From contig DUAO01000014.1 of assembly GCA_012960805.1 (NCBI GenBank), positions 1 to 38,241 of the forward strand: a stretch of DNA of 38,241 nt, read 5' to 3'. The notes under the pieces were generated by a model. It was not told where the DNA came from. It ran no database searches and was given only the letters and a program-made list of their open reading frames with translations. This stretch comes from Flavobacteriales bacterium. Lineage in GTDB: Bacteria > Bacteroidota > Bacteroidia > Flavobacteriales > BACL11. The position numbers were made by a program, and so were the translations under genes. How positions within the stretch are numbered: the stretch's first letter is position 1; each line of letters starts with the position of its first letter. This document shows, one piece after another, positions 15,819 through 25,726 of the stretch.

Positions 15819-17029
15819 TAGTCAAGTGAATAAATAGTTAAGCCAGAACGCAATTTTGGTTCAATATAGGTGCTTTTTGGAGGCATAAACCTATTGTTGT
15901 CTGCCACTTCCTTTAATGCATTAATAGGGATGGGTTTTAGGATAAAAGCTACAGAAAATTTACCGTTATCTACTTTTTGTTTTATTGCTGAAAGGGGAGT
16001 AGTTCCTGCTTCAAACACTATGTTTTTATCCGTTTTCTCATCTGTAATATTCAAGATAGGAGCCAAAATATTATCCGATAAAATAGCAGGATCCAATTTA
16101 CTCACACAATCGGTATTTAGTAGCTCTGGTTTTACAATTAAGGAATACCAATTTTCTGCTAAATACATTGAAATCTCATCTTTTAAAGTTGGAGAGTAGT
16201 TTTGCTTTCCTTTACCTTTAACAGTAAATGATTTTTCAATTTCAGTAATTAATTCATTTACCGTAAGTCCATTTGTGTGTTTTACTAATCGGTTAAAATT
16301 GATGATATTCAGCTGATTTTCATCAATCAAACAACTCATAAAATACTGACTATTTTCTTTGGCGCTTGTTTGTGCTAGTAAAGCTGAGGAAGCCGACCTA
16401 TGATGTCCGTCCGCAATGTATAAATTATCAATATTGGCAAAGGCATTAATAAGCGTGTTGCAATCAGTCTTATCATTAACTACCCATAGTTTGTGTACGG
16501 ATTTATTGGTAGTGGCGAATTCATACTCGGCTCTTTGCGATTTATATTTTTCAATTACTTCACTAATAGTTTTATTAGGCGCATGACTTAGTAGTACGGG
16601 GTCTGCATTAAAGCCTGTTATTTCCAAATAATTTTTAAACATTTCTTCCCTTTTAGTAAGGGTATGTTCGTGTTTTTTAATGATTCCGTTTTGATAATCC
16701 TTAATTGCTGTAGCAGCAATAATGCCTTCAAAGATATTACGGTTATTGTTTTGCTGATACAAGTAAAAACAAGGTTTATCCTCTTGTAATAAAATTCCTT
16801 TTTGCTGAAATTCTTGAAACTTTGCTTTTGTCATTTCAAATTTTTGAATTCCTGATTTTTTTTCTACATCTGAATAATCAGGATTAATGATATGCAAAAA
16901 AGTATAAGGATTGTGATCTAACTTTTCAGTTAAGGTTTCATCAGAATAGGATAGATACGACCTTGAAGCAACTAAATTAGCCTTATCTCTTGTAGGGCGG
17001 ATTGCTTTAAAAGGTTGTACGCTAGCCAT
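15818..17029 (-). CDS. DUF1015 family protein
   Basis: Protein of 403 aa that opens MASVQPFKAIRPTRDKANLV, a typical DUF1015 start, and contains the conserved segment LYIADGHHRSASSALLA, which looks like an active or binding site. The biochemical role is unknown to me. It lies 2 nt after serA and overlaps yggS, placing it inside a serC-serA-DUF1015 cluster, so a link to serine or one-carbon metabolism is plausible. No signal peptide or membrane segment is visible. Confidence 0.88.
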   Translation of the reverse strand: MASVQPFKAIRPTRDKANLVASRSYLSYSDETLTEKLDHNPYTFLHIINPDYSDVEKKSGIQKFEMTKAKFQEFQQKGILLQEDKPCFYLYQQNNNRNIFEGIIAATAIKDYQNGIIKKHEHTLTKREEMFKNYLEITGFNADPVLLSHAPNKTISEVIEKYKSQRAEYEFATTNKSVHKLWVVNDKTDCNTLINAFANIDNLYIADGHHRSASSALLAQTSAKENSQYFMSCLIDENQLNIINFNRLVKHTNGLTVNELITEIEKSFTVKGKGKQNYSPTLKDEISMYLAENWYSLIVKPELLNTDCVSKLDPAILSDNILAPILNITDEKTDKNIVFEAGTTPLSAIKQKVDNGKFSVAFILKPIPINALKEVADNNRFMPPKSTYIEPKLRSGLTIYSLD

Positions 17030-17031
17030 TT

Positions 17032-17991
17032 TTATTTATCAAAGTGAGTCGCAATTTGTTCTGCTAATTCTGTACCAATTCTGTCTTGTGCTTCTAGCGT
17101 TGCCGCCCCAATGTGTGGGGTAAGCGAAATGGCATTGTGCATAAGTAAGTGAATGCTAGGAGTTGGTTCATTTTCAAAAACATCAAGCCCTGCATAAGCC
17201 AATTTTTCTTTGTCTAAAGCAAACATTAAAGCAGTTTCATCAATTACACCCCCTCTAGCTGCATTTACAATGCCAGCACCTGTTTTCATCATCCCAATCT
17301 CTTTGGCTCCAATGACAGCTTTATTGCTAGTTTTAGGAATGTGTACGGTTACAAAATCGGAGTTAGACAAGACATTTATTAAACTATCAGTTTCAATAGT
17401 AAACGATTTTTTATCGCCATTAAAAAAGTTCAAAGTAATGTTTGCTTCTTCAATAAATGTATCGTGCGCCATAACATTCATGCCTAATCCTATTGCTCTT
17501 TTTGCAACCTCTTGCCCAATTCTTCCAAAGCCAATAATTCCTAAAGTTTGACCTGAAAGTTCTTGTCCCTTAGCGTATGATTTTTTTAATGCCTTAAAGT
17601 CAGTGTCACCTACTATTGGCATTTTACGATTACTATCAGATAAGAAACGCGTCATGCTAAATAAATGCGCAAATACTAATTCCGCTACTGAGGCAGAAGA
17701 AGCTGCTGGCGTATTGATTACATTGATGCCTTTTTCTCGAGCATAGTCTACATCAATATTGTCCATTCCAACACCTCCTCTTCCGATAATTTTTAAATGA
17801 GGACAAGCGTCAATTAAATCTTTCCGTACAGTAGTTGCACTCCTTACTAAAAGCACTTCATAATTTTCAGTATTTATAGCCTTAATTAAATCTGCTTGAG
17901 CAACATGCTCAGTAATTATATTAAATCCTTTGGCTGTTAAATTATCAACCCCAGCTTGTGAGATGCCATCATTTGCTAATACATTTATCAT
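17032..17991 (-). CDS. serA: D-3-phosphoglycerate dehydrogenase (short form)
   Basis: First step of serine synthesis: 3-phosphoglycerate to 3-phosphohydroxypyruvate with NAD+. The 319-aa product has the D-2-hydroxyacid dehydrogenase fold with NAD motif LGIIGFGRIGQEVAKRA. Catalytic residues lie in NAARGGVIDE (Arg), LDVFENEP (Glu) and LTPHIGAAT (His). The C-terminal ACT regulatory domain of the longer SerA forms is missing, so allosteric inhibition by serine through that domain is not expected. It lies directly downstream of serC with one base between, supporting SerA over other hydroxyacid dehydrogenases. Confidence 0.92.
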   Translation of the reverse strand: MINVLANDGISQAGVDNLTAKGFNIITEHVAQADLIKAINTENYEVLLVRSATTVRKDLIDACPHLKIIGRGGVGMDNIDVDYAREKGINVINTPAASSASVAELVFAHLFSMTRFLSDSNRKMPIVGDTDFKALKKSYAKGQELSGQTLGIIGFGRIGQEVAKRAIGLGMNVMAHDTFIEEANITLNFFNGDKKSFTIETDSLINVLSNSDFVTVHIPKTSNKAVIGAKEIGMMKTGAGIVNAARGGVIDETALMFALDKEKLAYAGLDVFENEPTPSIHLLMHNAISLTPHIGAATLEAQDRIGTELAEQIATHFDK

Positions 17992-17992
17992 T

Positions 17993-19057
17993 TTAATTTT
18001 GTTCTAATTTTTGCATTACATCTACTAATACTTGTATACTTTCTTTTGGCATAGCATTATAAATTGAAGCTCTATATCCTCCAACTGATCGGTGTCCTTT
18101 TATGCCACTAATTCCTGCTTCATTCCACATTTCATTGAATTGAGTTTCTTTACTTCCGTCTGTAAGTAAAAAACAAACATTCATATTTGATCGATCTTCC
18201 TTATTTGCAGTTCCTTCAAAGAGTGGGTTTCTATCAATCTCATTATACAATAAATCTGCTTTTTCCTGATTGATTTTTTCAATAGTAGAAATGCCACCCA
18301 AATTCTTTAGCCATTCTAGGGTAAGCATGGAAACATAAATTGGGAATACAGGCGGAGTATTAAACATGCTTCCGCTATCAATATGCGTTGTGTAATCTAG
18401 CATAGCAGGGATTTTTCTGCCTGTTTTTCCTAAAATTTCATCTTTTATTATTACAAGAGTAGTTCCTGCAGGGCCCATATTTTTTTGTGCACCAGCATAA
18501 ATTAAATCAAAGTTACTTACTTCAATCCTTCTACTAAAAATATCCGAACTCATATCACAAACCATAAGGGTAGGGCAGACAGGAAATTCTTTCATCTGTG
18601 TGCCGTAAATGGTATTATTAGAAGTACAGTGGAAGTAATCAATGTCTGCAGGTATTGTGTATCCTTTAGGAATGTAATTATAATTTTTATCTGAAGAATC
18701 ACCCACCATAATAATCTCTCCTAAATTCTTAGCTGCTGCAATTGCTTTTTTTGCCCAAACACCTGTATTGGTATAAGCTGCTTTTCCATCTACTTTCATG
18801 AGATTGAAAGCTACCATTAAGAATTCCATACTAGCTCCGCCTTGTAAGAATAATACGGAATATCCTTTAGGAACTTCTAGTAATTCCTTTACTAAATTTT
18901 GCGCTTTATTCATTACTTCAATAAAAGGCTGGCTCCTATGTGAAATTTCAATTAATGATAAGTTATCATTATTAAAATTAAGTAAAGCTTCTGATGCTTG
19001 TTGTAAGACCTCTTGAGGTAGAATGCTAGGTCCTGCAGAAAAGTTGTATTTTTTCAT
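17993..19057 (-). CDS. serC: Phosphoserine aminotransferase
   Basis: Second step of serine synthesis: 3-phosphohydroxypyruvate plus glutamate to phosphoserine. At 354 aa it has family length. It opens KKYNFSAGPSILPQEVLQQA, and SVLFLQGGASMEFLMVAFNL and IYAGAQKNMGPAGTTLVIIK (PLP lysine) are signature stretches. The C-terminal HRSVGGYRASIYNAM is also characteristic. It lies 31 nt after efp and 1 nt before serA. Confidence 0.97.
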   Translation of the reverse strand: MKKYNFSAGPSILPQEVLQQASEALLNFNNDNLSLIEISHRSQPFIEVMNKAQNLVKELLEVPKGYSVLFLQGGASMEFLMVAFNLMKVDGKAAYTNTGVWAKKAIAAAKNLGEIIMVGDSSDKNYNYIPKGYTIPADIDYFHCTSNNTIYGTQMKEFPVCPTLMVCDMSSDIFSRRIEVSNFDLIYAGAQKNMGPAGTTLVIIKDEILGKTGRKIPAMLDYTTHIDSGSMFNTPPVFPIYVSMLTLEWLKNLGGISTIEKINQEKADLLYNEIDRNPLFEGTANKEDRSNMNVCFLLTDGSKETQFNEMWNEAGISGIKGHRSVGGYRASIYNAMPKESIQVLVDVMQKLEQN

Positions 19058-19088
19058 GTACAGCTATTGGTTGTTAAATTTTTATGAT

Positions 19089-19655
19089 TTATTGTTTTAC
19101 TCTTTCTATATATGCACCTTTTTCAGTGTCAATTTTAATTTTATCTCCTTCATTAATAAACAAAGGAACATTAATATTCGCACCTGTTTCAGTAGTGGCG
19201 GGTTTAAATGTATTGGTAGCTGTATTTCCTTTTAATCCAGGTTCCGTATGTGCAATTTCCAGTATAACATTTGCCGGAAGTGTTGCTGATAAAGGCATTC
19301 CTTCATCAGCATGGAATAATACTTCTACATTTTCTCCTTCTTTTAAAAATTGCACATTATTAATAAAATCTTTAGATAACATGATTTGCTCATAATCATC
19401 ATTATTCATTAAATGACAATCATTTCCTTCAGCATAAAGGAACTGATATTTTCTATTTTCAATTCTGACAATATCTATCTTAACTCCTGAAGTAAATGTA
19501 TTGTCTAATAATCGTCCAGTATTTAAATTTCTGATTTTAGTTCGTACAAATGCAGGTCCTTTTCCAGGCTTTACATGCTGAAAAGATTCAATTTTCCAAG
19601 GTTCACCATTATGATTAATACATAATCCGTTTCTAAATTCTGCTGTAGTTGCCAT
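19089..19655 (-). CDS. efp: Elongation factor P
   Basis: Relieves ribosome stalling at polyproline. The 188 aa have three beta-barrel domains. The loop that reaches the peptidyl transferase centre reads HVKPGKGPAFVRTK, with the tip lysine at about residue 32. The C-terminal end matches the family (EKGAYIERVK). It lies 5 nt downstream of lpxA. No EF-P modifying enzyme gene is in the window, so the modification of the lysine is unknown. Confidence 0.97.
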   Translation of the reverse strand: MATTAEFRNGLCINHNGEPWKIESFQHVKPGKGPAFVRTKIRNLNTGRLLDNTFTSGVKIDIVRIENRKYQFLYAEGNDCHLMNNDDYEQIMLSKDFINNVQFLKEGENVEVLFHADEGMPLSATLPANVILEIAHTEPGLKGNTATNTFKPATTETGANINVPLFINEGDKIKIDTEKGAYIERVKQ

Positions 19656-19660
19656 AGTTT

Positions 19661-20443
19661 TTATTTTTGATTAAAACCTTTCATAATTCCTCTTCCTGAA
19701 TTTTGTATAAATGAGATGATTTCATCACGCTCAGGAGAAGCATTTATTTCAGTTTCAATTTTTAATAATGCTTGTGTAGTGTTTTTATTAGATTGAAATA
19801 AGATTCGATAAATATTTTGTATTTCCTGAATCTTCTCCTCTTTAAACCCTCTTCTTCTTAAGCCTATAGAATTAATACCAACAAATGAAAGAGGTTCTCG
19901 AGCTGCTTTCACAAAAGGAGGAATATCTTTCCTTACAAGCGCACCACCAGAAACCATTGCATGTTTACCGATACTTGCAAATTGGTGTACTGCTGATAAA
20001 CCTCCAATAATTGCATAGTCGCCTATAGTAACATGCCCACCAAGAGCAACACTATTAACAATAATACAATTATCACCAATTTTGCAATCGTGAGCAATGT
20101 GTGAATAAGCCATTATTAAGCAGTTTTCACCTACTTCAGTTTTACCAGTTACTGATGTGCCTCTATTGATGGTAGCACATTCTCTTACCGTAGTATTGTT
20201 GCCAATAATAGCAAGCGATTTTTCCCCTTCAAATTTTAAATCTTGAGGTATGGCAGAAATAACTGCTCCAGGAAAGATTCTACAGTTTTCTCCTATTCGA
20301 GCTCCTTCCATAATAGTTACATTGGAACCTATCCAAGTTCCTTTCCCTATTTCAACATTTTTAGCAATGGTAACAAAGGGATCTATTACAACATTGTCTG
20401 CAATTTTTGCATTAGGATGCACATATGAAAGTGGTTGTATCAT
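19661..20443 (-). CDS. lpxA: Acyl-ACP--UDP-N-acetylglucosamine O-acyltransferase (LpxA)
   Basis: First acylation in lipid A synthesis. The 260-aa product is a left-handed beta-helix of hexapeptide repeats (for example IADNVVIDPFVTIAKNVEIG), followed by a C-terminal helical domain (LRRRGFKEEKIQEIQNIYRI). The catalytic His lies in MAYSHIAHDCKIGDN, and CRIFPGAVISAIPQDLKF is an LpxA hallmark. It follows lpxC/fabZ after 3 nt in a compact lipid A block. Confidence 0.97.
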   Translation of the reverse strand: MIQPLSYVHPNAKIADNVVIDPFVTIAKNVEIGKGTWIGSNVTIMEGARIGENCRIFPGAVISAIPQDLKFEGEKSLAIIGNNTTVRECATINRGTSVTGKTEVGENCLIMAYSHIAHDCKIGDNCIIVNSVALGGHVTIGDYAIIGGLSAVHQFASIGKHAMVSGGALVRKDIPPFVKAAREPLSFVGINSIGLRRRGFKEEKIQEIQNIYRILFQSNKNTTQALLKIETEINASPERDEIISFIQNSGRGIMKGFNQK

Positions 20444-20446
20444 GTT

Positions 20447-21829
20447 TTATTTTTTAGGCATAATTTGTGCTAATAAATCTCCTTCTACTACAATATTTCC
20501 ATCTACAAACCCTTTGCCATGCATATGACATAACCCTCTTCTTATTGGAGAAATTAAGTTTAATCTAAAAATAATTGTATCTCCAGGTACTACTTTTTTC
20601 TTGAATTTAGCATTGTCAATCTTCATAAAGAAAGGTAAATAATCTTCAGGGCTGTCTACCGTACTTAAAATTAAAAAACCTCCAGCTTGTGCCATAGTTT
20701 CTAGTTGTAATACTCCAGGCATTACTGGTTCTTTAGGAAAATGACCTTTAAAGTAATCTTCATCAGAGGTAACAAATTTTGTTCCTATAATATAATCTTC
20801 CCCTAATTCTCTTATTTCGTCAATAAACAAGAAAGGTTCTCTGTGAGGTAAAATTGTTTTAATTTTAGCTTTATCATACAATGGAGCCTTATTAAAATTA
20901 ATTTCTGGTGCTATTTTATTCATAGTTTTTTTCATAATTTTTTTTAATTGCTTAGCAAATTCTATATTGCTTTTATGACCTGGTTTATAGGCTGTAATTC
21001 TTCCTTTTATTGGCTTTCCAACTAAAGCTAAATCACCAATTACATCTAATAATTTGTGCCTTGCAGGTTCGTTTTTATGTCTTAATTTAAGGTTATTTAG
21101 GATACCTCCTTCTCCAACCTTTATATCTGATTTATTAAAAGCAGTTGCTAATTTATTAAGTTTTTCCTCAGTAATTTCTTCCTCAACAATTACAATAGCG
21201 TTATTAACATCCCCTCCTTTTATAAGATTATTTGCTAATAAAACTTCAAGTTCATGTAAAAAACAAAAGGTTCGTGATGATGTAATTTCACTATTAAATT
21301 CTTTTATAGAATTTATTGCTGCTTTTTGAATTCTAAGTATTTCAGAATTGTAATCAATTTCAACTTTTACGGCATATTTATTTGAAGGAGTAGCCGTAAG
21401 TATAGTTCCGCTTTCTTTGTCAGTAAACGTAATCGTTCGTTTAATTTCAAAGAAATCTTTCTTTACATTCAGTTCAGTAGTGCCAGTTTGCTCAATTAGT
21501 TCAGTAAATTTTTTTGAACTTCCGTCCAAAATTGGAATTTCAATATTATCAACCTCAATAATTAGGTTGTCAATTTCAAATCCAACTACGGCTGCCAATA
21601 TATGCTCAACTGTATTTATTTCAGCTTTTTCATTCTTAAGTCCTGTACTTCTTTCGGTAGAAAAAACATTATCTACATCAGCTTTTATTACTGTTTTATC
21701 TAATAAATCTATTCTGATAAATGTAATTCCGGTGTTTGCTTCAGCAGGCTTTAAAGTCATATTAGTAGTAACCCCAGTGTGAATTCCAACACCTGAAACA
21801 GAAACGCTATTTTTAATAGTTTTTTGCAT
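20447..21829 (-). CDS. lpxC: Bifunctional UDP-3-O-acyl-GlcNAc deacetylase / 3-hydroxyacyl-ACP dehydratase (LpxC-FabZ fusion)
   Basis: The 460-aa product fuses two enzymes. The N-terminal LpxC domain (about 1-305) commits lipid A synthesis. Zinc ligands are visible at His76 (NTVEHILAA), His258 and Asp262 (ARHKLLDVIGDLA lies around 256-268), and a further His at about 285 (YKPGH). The C-terminal FabZ domain (about 315-460) has catalytic His363 in FKGHFPKEPVMPGVLQ and Glu377 in LETMAQ. The fusion is usual in Bacteroidota and ties lipid A and fatty acid supply in one chain. It starts 1 nt after the lpxD stop. Confidence 0.97.
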   Translation of the reverse strand: MQKTIKNSVSVSGVGIHTGVTTNMTLKPAEANTGITFIRIDLLDKTVIKADVDNVFSTERSTGLKNEKAEINTVEHILAAVVGFEIDNLIIEVDNIEIPILDGSSKKFTELIEQTGTTELNVKKDFFEIKRTITFTDKESGTILTATPSNKYAVKVEIDYNSEILRIQKAAINSIKEFNSEITSSRTFCFLHELEVLLANNLIKGGDVNNAIVIVEEEITEEKLNKLATAFNKSDIKVGEGGILNNLKLRHKNEPARHKLLDVIGDLALVGKPIKGRITAYKPGHKSNIEFAKQLKKIMKKTMNKIAPEINFNKAPLYDKAKIKTILPHREPFLFIDEIRELGEDYIIGTKFVTSDEDYFKGHFPKEPVMPGVLQLETMAQAGGFLILSTVDSPEDYLPFFMKIDNAKFKKKVVPGDTIIFRLNLISPIRRGLCHMHGKGFVDGNIVVEGDLLAQIMPKK

Positions 21830-21830
21830 T

Positions 21831-22856
21831 TTAGGAGTCTAATTCTTTTTTGATTTTATTTAATGTTTCGTATATTTCTGGCAATTTTTTAAATATGATA
21901 TAGGAACGTTGGAAATCTTTTATGTTAAAGGCCATTGGACCTTGTACAATTTTACCTACTTCTGTAATGCTAGAAGCAATCCCACTTTGTCCTGCAATTT
22001 TTACTTTATCAGCAATCCTAAGATGTCCTGAAATAGCAACCTGCCCACCAATCATGCAATTTTTTCCAATTTTTGAAGAACCAGCTATTCCGGTTTGAGC
22101 AGCAATTACAGTGTGCTCCCCAATTTCTACATTATGAGCAACTTGTATTAGATTATCTAATTTCACTCCATTTCCAATTATTGTTGAACCCATAGTTGCT
22201 CTATCAATAGTTGAATTGGCCCCAATTTCAACATTATTGTCAATAACTACATTCCCTATCTGACTAATTTTTTTGTAATTAGTGTTTCTATTAGCAGCAA
22301 ATCCAAATCCATCAGAACCGATTATCACTCCTGAATGAATAATGTTATTTGCACCAACTATACAATCATGATAAATTTTTACTCCAGAAAAAAGAATAGT
22401 ATTTTCTTTTATTGTAACATTTTCACCTATGTAGCAATTAGGGTAAATCTTAACATTTTTTTCAAGTATTACTCCTTCAGAAATGGAAGTAAAAGCTCCA
22501 ATAAATACATCATCACCAATAGTACTAGAAGTAGCAACATCTGCTTTTTTGGAAAGACCAACTTTATTGAACTTCATTTGATTATAAAGTTCTAAAATCT
22601 GACTAAATGATGCGTAGGCATCTTCAACTTTTATTAGTGTAGCATTAATATCTTTATCTGCAGTAAATGATTTGTCGACAATAACAATTGAAGCCTTTGA
22701 AGTATAGATATATGGAGTGTACTTTGGGTTTGCTAAAAAACTTAAATCCCCTTTTTCTCCTTCTTCAATTTTAGCTAATGATTTTACCTCAACAGCAGCA
22801 TTTCCTTGAATCTCTCCGTTAAGTATTTCGGCTATTTGATGGGCGTTAAATTTCAT
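21831..22856 (-). CDS. lpxD: UDP-3-O-(3-hydroxyacyl)glucosamine N-acyltransferase (LpxD)
   Basis: Third step of lipid A synthesis. The 341-aa product has an N-terminal uridine-binding domain (FNAHQIAEILNGEIQGN, then GDLSFLANPKY) and a long hexapeptide left-handed helix. The helix carries YHDCIVGANNIIHSGVIIGS and GFGF, followed by VEIGANSTIDRATMGSTIIG and the catalytic-type VQVAHNVEIGEHTVIA region (here LIQVAHN). It is the first gene of the lipid A block, 39 nt after the HD gene. Confidence 0.97.
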   Translation of the reverse strand: MKFNAHQIAEILNGEIQGNAAVEVKSLAKIEEGEKGDLSFLANPKYTPYIYTSKASIVIVDKSFTADKDINATLIKVEDAYASFSQILELYNQMKFNKVGLSKKADVATSSTIGDDVFIGAFTSISEGVILEKNVKIYPNCYIGENVTIKENTILFSGVKIYHDCIVGANNIIHSGVIIGSDGFGFAANRNTNYKKISQIGNVVIDNNVEIGANSTIDRATMGSTIIGNGVKLDNLIQVAHNVEIGEHTVIAAQTGIAGSSKIGKNCMIGGQVAISGHLRIADKVKIAGQSGIASSITEVGKIVQGPMAFNIKDFQRSYIIFKKLPEIYETLNKIKKELDS

Positions 22857-22895
22857 TTGGTAAATTTAATAATTTTAATTGTTTTATAGTGTTGA

Positions 22896-24128
22896 TTATT
22901 TCAATTTAGGATAACACAAAAAATACTTATTAACGGTTTTGTTTAAGGCCTCAATATTAAAATGGTCAGAAGCAGCAGTAATGTCAATTATATCTCCATT
23001 TTTCATTAAAATATTAATATTTGCTTTTTCATTATTATAGGTGCTATTGCTTACTTTGTCAGAGAAAACAAAATATCTTGCTTCCTGTTTTGAAATATTA
23101 AATTGCTGTTGAATCTTTTCTAATTCATTTTCAATTTCTGATGTGTTGAATATTGTGTTTTGTATTTTTATTTTTAATAATTTACGGTTCAATATCATAT
23201 CCGATAGTGAAGATAATACGAAATCAGGATTGTTTTTCCAGTATTTTAATGAGGCATAAATATCAAAATCATCTAATTCTGCAAAATAATTAAGTAGTTC
23301 TGGATTTGTGTCAAAATCATTAAGCGTATAATAATTATTTAAAAATACAGACAAACTAGCAGGAGCATAGACTTCCTTGCCAGCAGTAATTAAATCTTTT
23401 GCTCTTTGCAGTACTTTTTTAAGCATATTTTCAGCTGAAATAACTGTTTTATGTAAGTATACTTGCCAGTACATTAGTCTTCTTGCAATTAAGAATTTTT
23501 CAATAGAATAAATCCCTTTTTCTTCTACAACCAAATTGTCATTTACAACATCTAACATATTTATTATTCGTTCGGTCCCAATATTTCCTTCTGTAACGCC
23601 AGAAAAGAAGCTATCTCTTTTTAAATAATCCAATCGATCCATATCCAATTGTGAAGATACTAATTGGTGTAGAAATTGTTTTGGATATTTCCCATTAAAG
23701 ATTTTTATTGCCAAAGATAATTTTCCTTCAAATTGCTCGTTTAATCTCTGCATAAAAAGAGAGGATAGCTGCTCGTGTGAGACATTAGAAGCAATTGAAT
23801 GTTCCAAAGCATGAGAGAATGGTCCATGCCCAATATCATGTAAAAGAATAGCAATTTTTAAAGCTTCAGCTTCAGCTTCAGTTATTTCATGACCTTTGTC
23901 TCTGATTTGATTAATGGCTTTATTCATCAAAAACATACAGCCAATTGCATGATGAAAACGCGTATGGTGCGCGCCAGGATAAACTAGATAAGAAAGGCCC
24001 AGTTGAGATATTTTTCTTAATCTTTGAAAATAAGGATGGTCAATTAAATCAGTAATGATACCTTTATCAAGTTTTACAAAGCCATAAATGGGGTCGTTAA
24101 TTATTTTATCTTTTTTTCTGTTTTGCAT
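22896..24128 (-). CDS. HD-domain phosphohydrolase (SAMHD1/dGTPase-like)
   Basis: Predicted metal-dependent phosphohydrolase of 410 aa. The HD motif residues are HTRFHHAIG (about 55-63) and LLHDIGHGPFSHALEHS (about 96-112), with a third Asp in QLDMDRLDYLKRD. This pattern is typical of the family related to dNTP triphosphohydrolases; the true substrate is not known. It is divergent from porX with 53 nt between the start codons, and upstream of lpxD, which it may share a transcript with. Confidence 0.85.
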   Translation of the reverse strand: MQNRKKDKIINDPIYGFVKLDKGIITDLIDHPYFQRLRKISQLGLSYLVYPGAHHTRFHHAIGCMFLMNKAINQIRDKGHEITEAEAEALKIAILLHDIGHGPFSHALEHSIASNVSHEQLSSLFMQRLNEQFEGKLSLAIKIFNGKYPKQFLHQLVSSQLDMDRLDYLKRDSFFSGVTEGNIGTERIINMLDVVNDNLVVEEKGIYSIEKFLIARRLMYWQVYLHKTVISAENMLKKVLQRAKDLITAGKEVYAPASLSVFLNNYYTLNDFDTNPELLNYFAELDDFDIYASLKYWKNNPDFVLSSLSDMILNRKLLKIKIQNTIFNTSEIENELEKIQQQFNISKQEARYFVFSDKVSNSTYNNEKANINILMKNGDIIDITAASDHFNIEALNKTVNKYFLCYPKLK

Positions 24129-24181
24129 ATAGGCAAATAACGGATTTTTTTTAATTTTTGTAAACTATAAACGAATAAAAT

Positions 24182-25726
24182 ATGATACAAATACTTTGGG
24201 CGGATGATGAAATAGATTTATTAAAGCCACATATTATTTATTTAGAAGGAAAAGGGCATGCTATTACTCCAGCAAAAAGTGGAGATGAAGCTTTAGATTT
24301 ATTGGAAGAAAATAGCTACGATCTTATCTTTTTGGATGAGAATATGCCAGGATTATCAGGATTAGAGACCTTAACTATTATTAAGGAAAAATATATGAAT
24401 ACTCCTGTAATCATGATAACCAAGAGTGAGGAAGAAAGTATCATGGAAGAGGCCATCGGCTCTAAAATTGCTGATTATTTGATTAAACCAGTCAATCCAA
24501 GTCAGATTTTATTGGCTATAAAAAAGAATATTGACGCCACCAGATTAGTAGAGGAAAAGACCACAAGCAACTATCAGCAAGAATTTAGAAATATAAGCAT
24601 GTCTTTAGCGTCTTCTTTGAATAAAGAAGAGTGGTATGAAATATTTAAAAAATTAACCTATTGGGAGTTGGAGCTTGAGCGCTCAGGAGAACAAAGTGTA
24701 GAACAAATTTTAGAAATGCAAAAATCTGAAGCAAATACTCAATTTTTCAGATTTATTAAAAACAATTATAAAGACTGGATACAAGGGGAGGGAGCTCCTT
24801 TAATGTCACATAATTTAATCCGGAAAAAGGTTATACCGAAAATGGAAGATAATAAACCTACTTATCTTATTGTGATTGATAATTTGAGGTATGATCAATG
24901 GAAAATAATTGAGCCTTCTGTGTTGGAAGATTTTAGTGTTGTGAAGGATGAAATGTATACTTCTATTTTACCTACAGCAACACAATATGCCAGAAATGCT
25001 ATTTTCTGTGGAATGTTGCCGTCTGAAATCCAAAAACGCTTTCCAAATATGTGGAAAAATGATGAGGATGAAGGAGGCAAAAATATGTTTGAAGCAGAAT
25101 TTTTAGTAGATAATTTACAAAGGCTAGGAAAAGGGAGTTGTAAGCACTCTTATACAAAAATTACAAATATTGAATTTGGCAGAAAAGTGGTGAATAAAAT
25201 TCCTAATATGAAAAATAATGATTTGAATGTAATTGTTTATAATTTTGTAGATATGCTCTCTCATGCCCGTACGGACATGAAGATGATTAAAGAACTTGCT
25301 GATGATGATTCTGCTTATCGTTCACTTACTGCTTCCTGGTTTTCACACTCTCCTTTAAAAGAAATTATGAAACAAATAGCCAAGCAAAAAGCTAATTTGA
25401 TTATTACTACTGATCATGGTACAATTAATGTGAACAAGCCGTCCAAAGTAATAGGAGATAGAAATGTTAGCGCAAACTTAAGGTACAAACAAGGTAGAAA
25501 TTTGGATTATCAAAAATCAGATGTATTTGAGATAGCAAATCCTTTAGATTATTATCTGCCTATACAAAATGTGAGTAGTAAATACATTTTTGCAAAAGAA
25601 GACATGTATTTTGTGTACCAAAACAATTATAATCAGTTTGTTCAATTTTACAAAAATACCTATCAGCATGGGGGTATTTCAATGGAAGAGATGTTAATTC
25701 CTGTAATTACATTAAGATCAAAATAA
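24182..25726 (+). CDS. porX: PorX, response regulator with PglZ/alkaline-phosphatase-like domain (T9SS regulator)
   Basis: PorX regulates and supports the type IX secretion system. The N-terminal receiver domain (about 1-120) has acidic residues Asp8 and Asp9, phospho-acceptor Asp52 in IFLDENMPG, Thr80 and Lys102 (LIKPVNP). A helical linker follows. The C-terminal PglZ domain (about 210-514) has metal-binding motifs of the alkaline phosphatase superfamily: YLIVIDNLRYDQW, LPTATQYARNAIFCGM, IITTDHGTINV and YQHGGISMEEMLIP. At 514 aa it matches PorX length. The sensor partner PorY is not in the window. tsaE starts immediately after the stop. Confidence 0.93.
   Translation: MIQILWADDEIDLLKPHIIYLEGKGHAITPAKSGDEALDLLEENSYDLIFLDENMPGLSGLETLTIIKEKYMNTPVIMITKSEEESIMEEAIGSKIADYLIKPVNPSQILLAIKKNIDATRLVEEKTTSNYQQEFRNISMSLASSLNKEEWYEIFKKLTYWELELERSGEQSVEQILEMQKSEANTQFFRFIKNNYKDWIQGEGAPLMSHNLIRKKVIPKMEDNKPTYLIVIDNLRYDQWKIIEPSVLEDFSVVKDEMYTSILPTATQYARNAIFCGMLPSEIQKRFPNMWKNDEDEGGKNMFEAEFLVDNLQRLGKGSCKHSYTKITNIEFGRKVVNKIPNMKNNDLNVIVYNFVDMLSHARTDMKMIKELADDDSAYRSLTASWFSHSPLKEIMKQIAKQKANLIITTDHGTINVNKPSKVIGDRNVSANLRYKQGRNLDYQKSDVFEIANPLDYYLPIQNVSSKYIFAKEDMYFVYQNNYNQFVQFYKNTYQHGGISMEEMLIPVITLRSK

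Noticed and set aside
19661-22856. lpxD-lpxC/fabZ-lpxA as an unusual fusion
   Set aside because: The LpxC-FabZ fusion and this gene order are normal in Bacteroidota.
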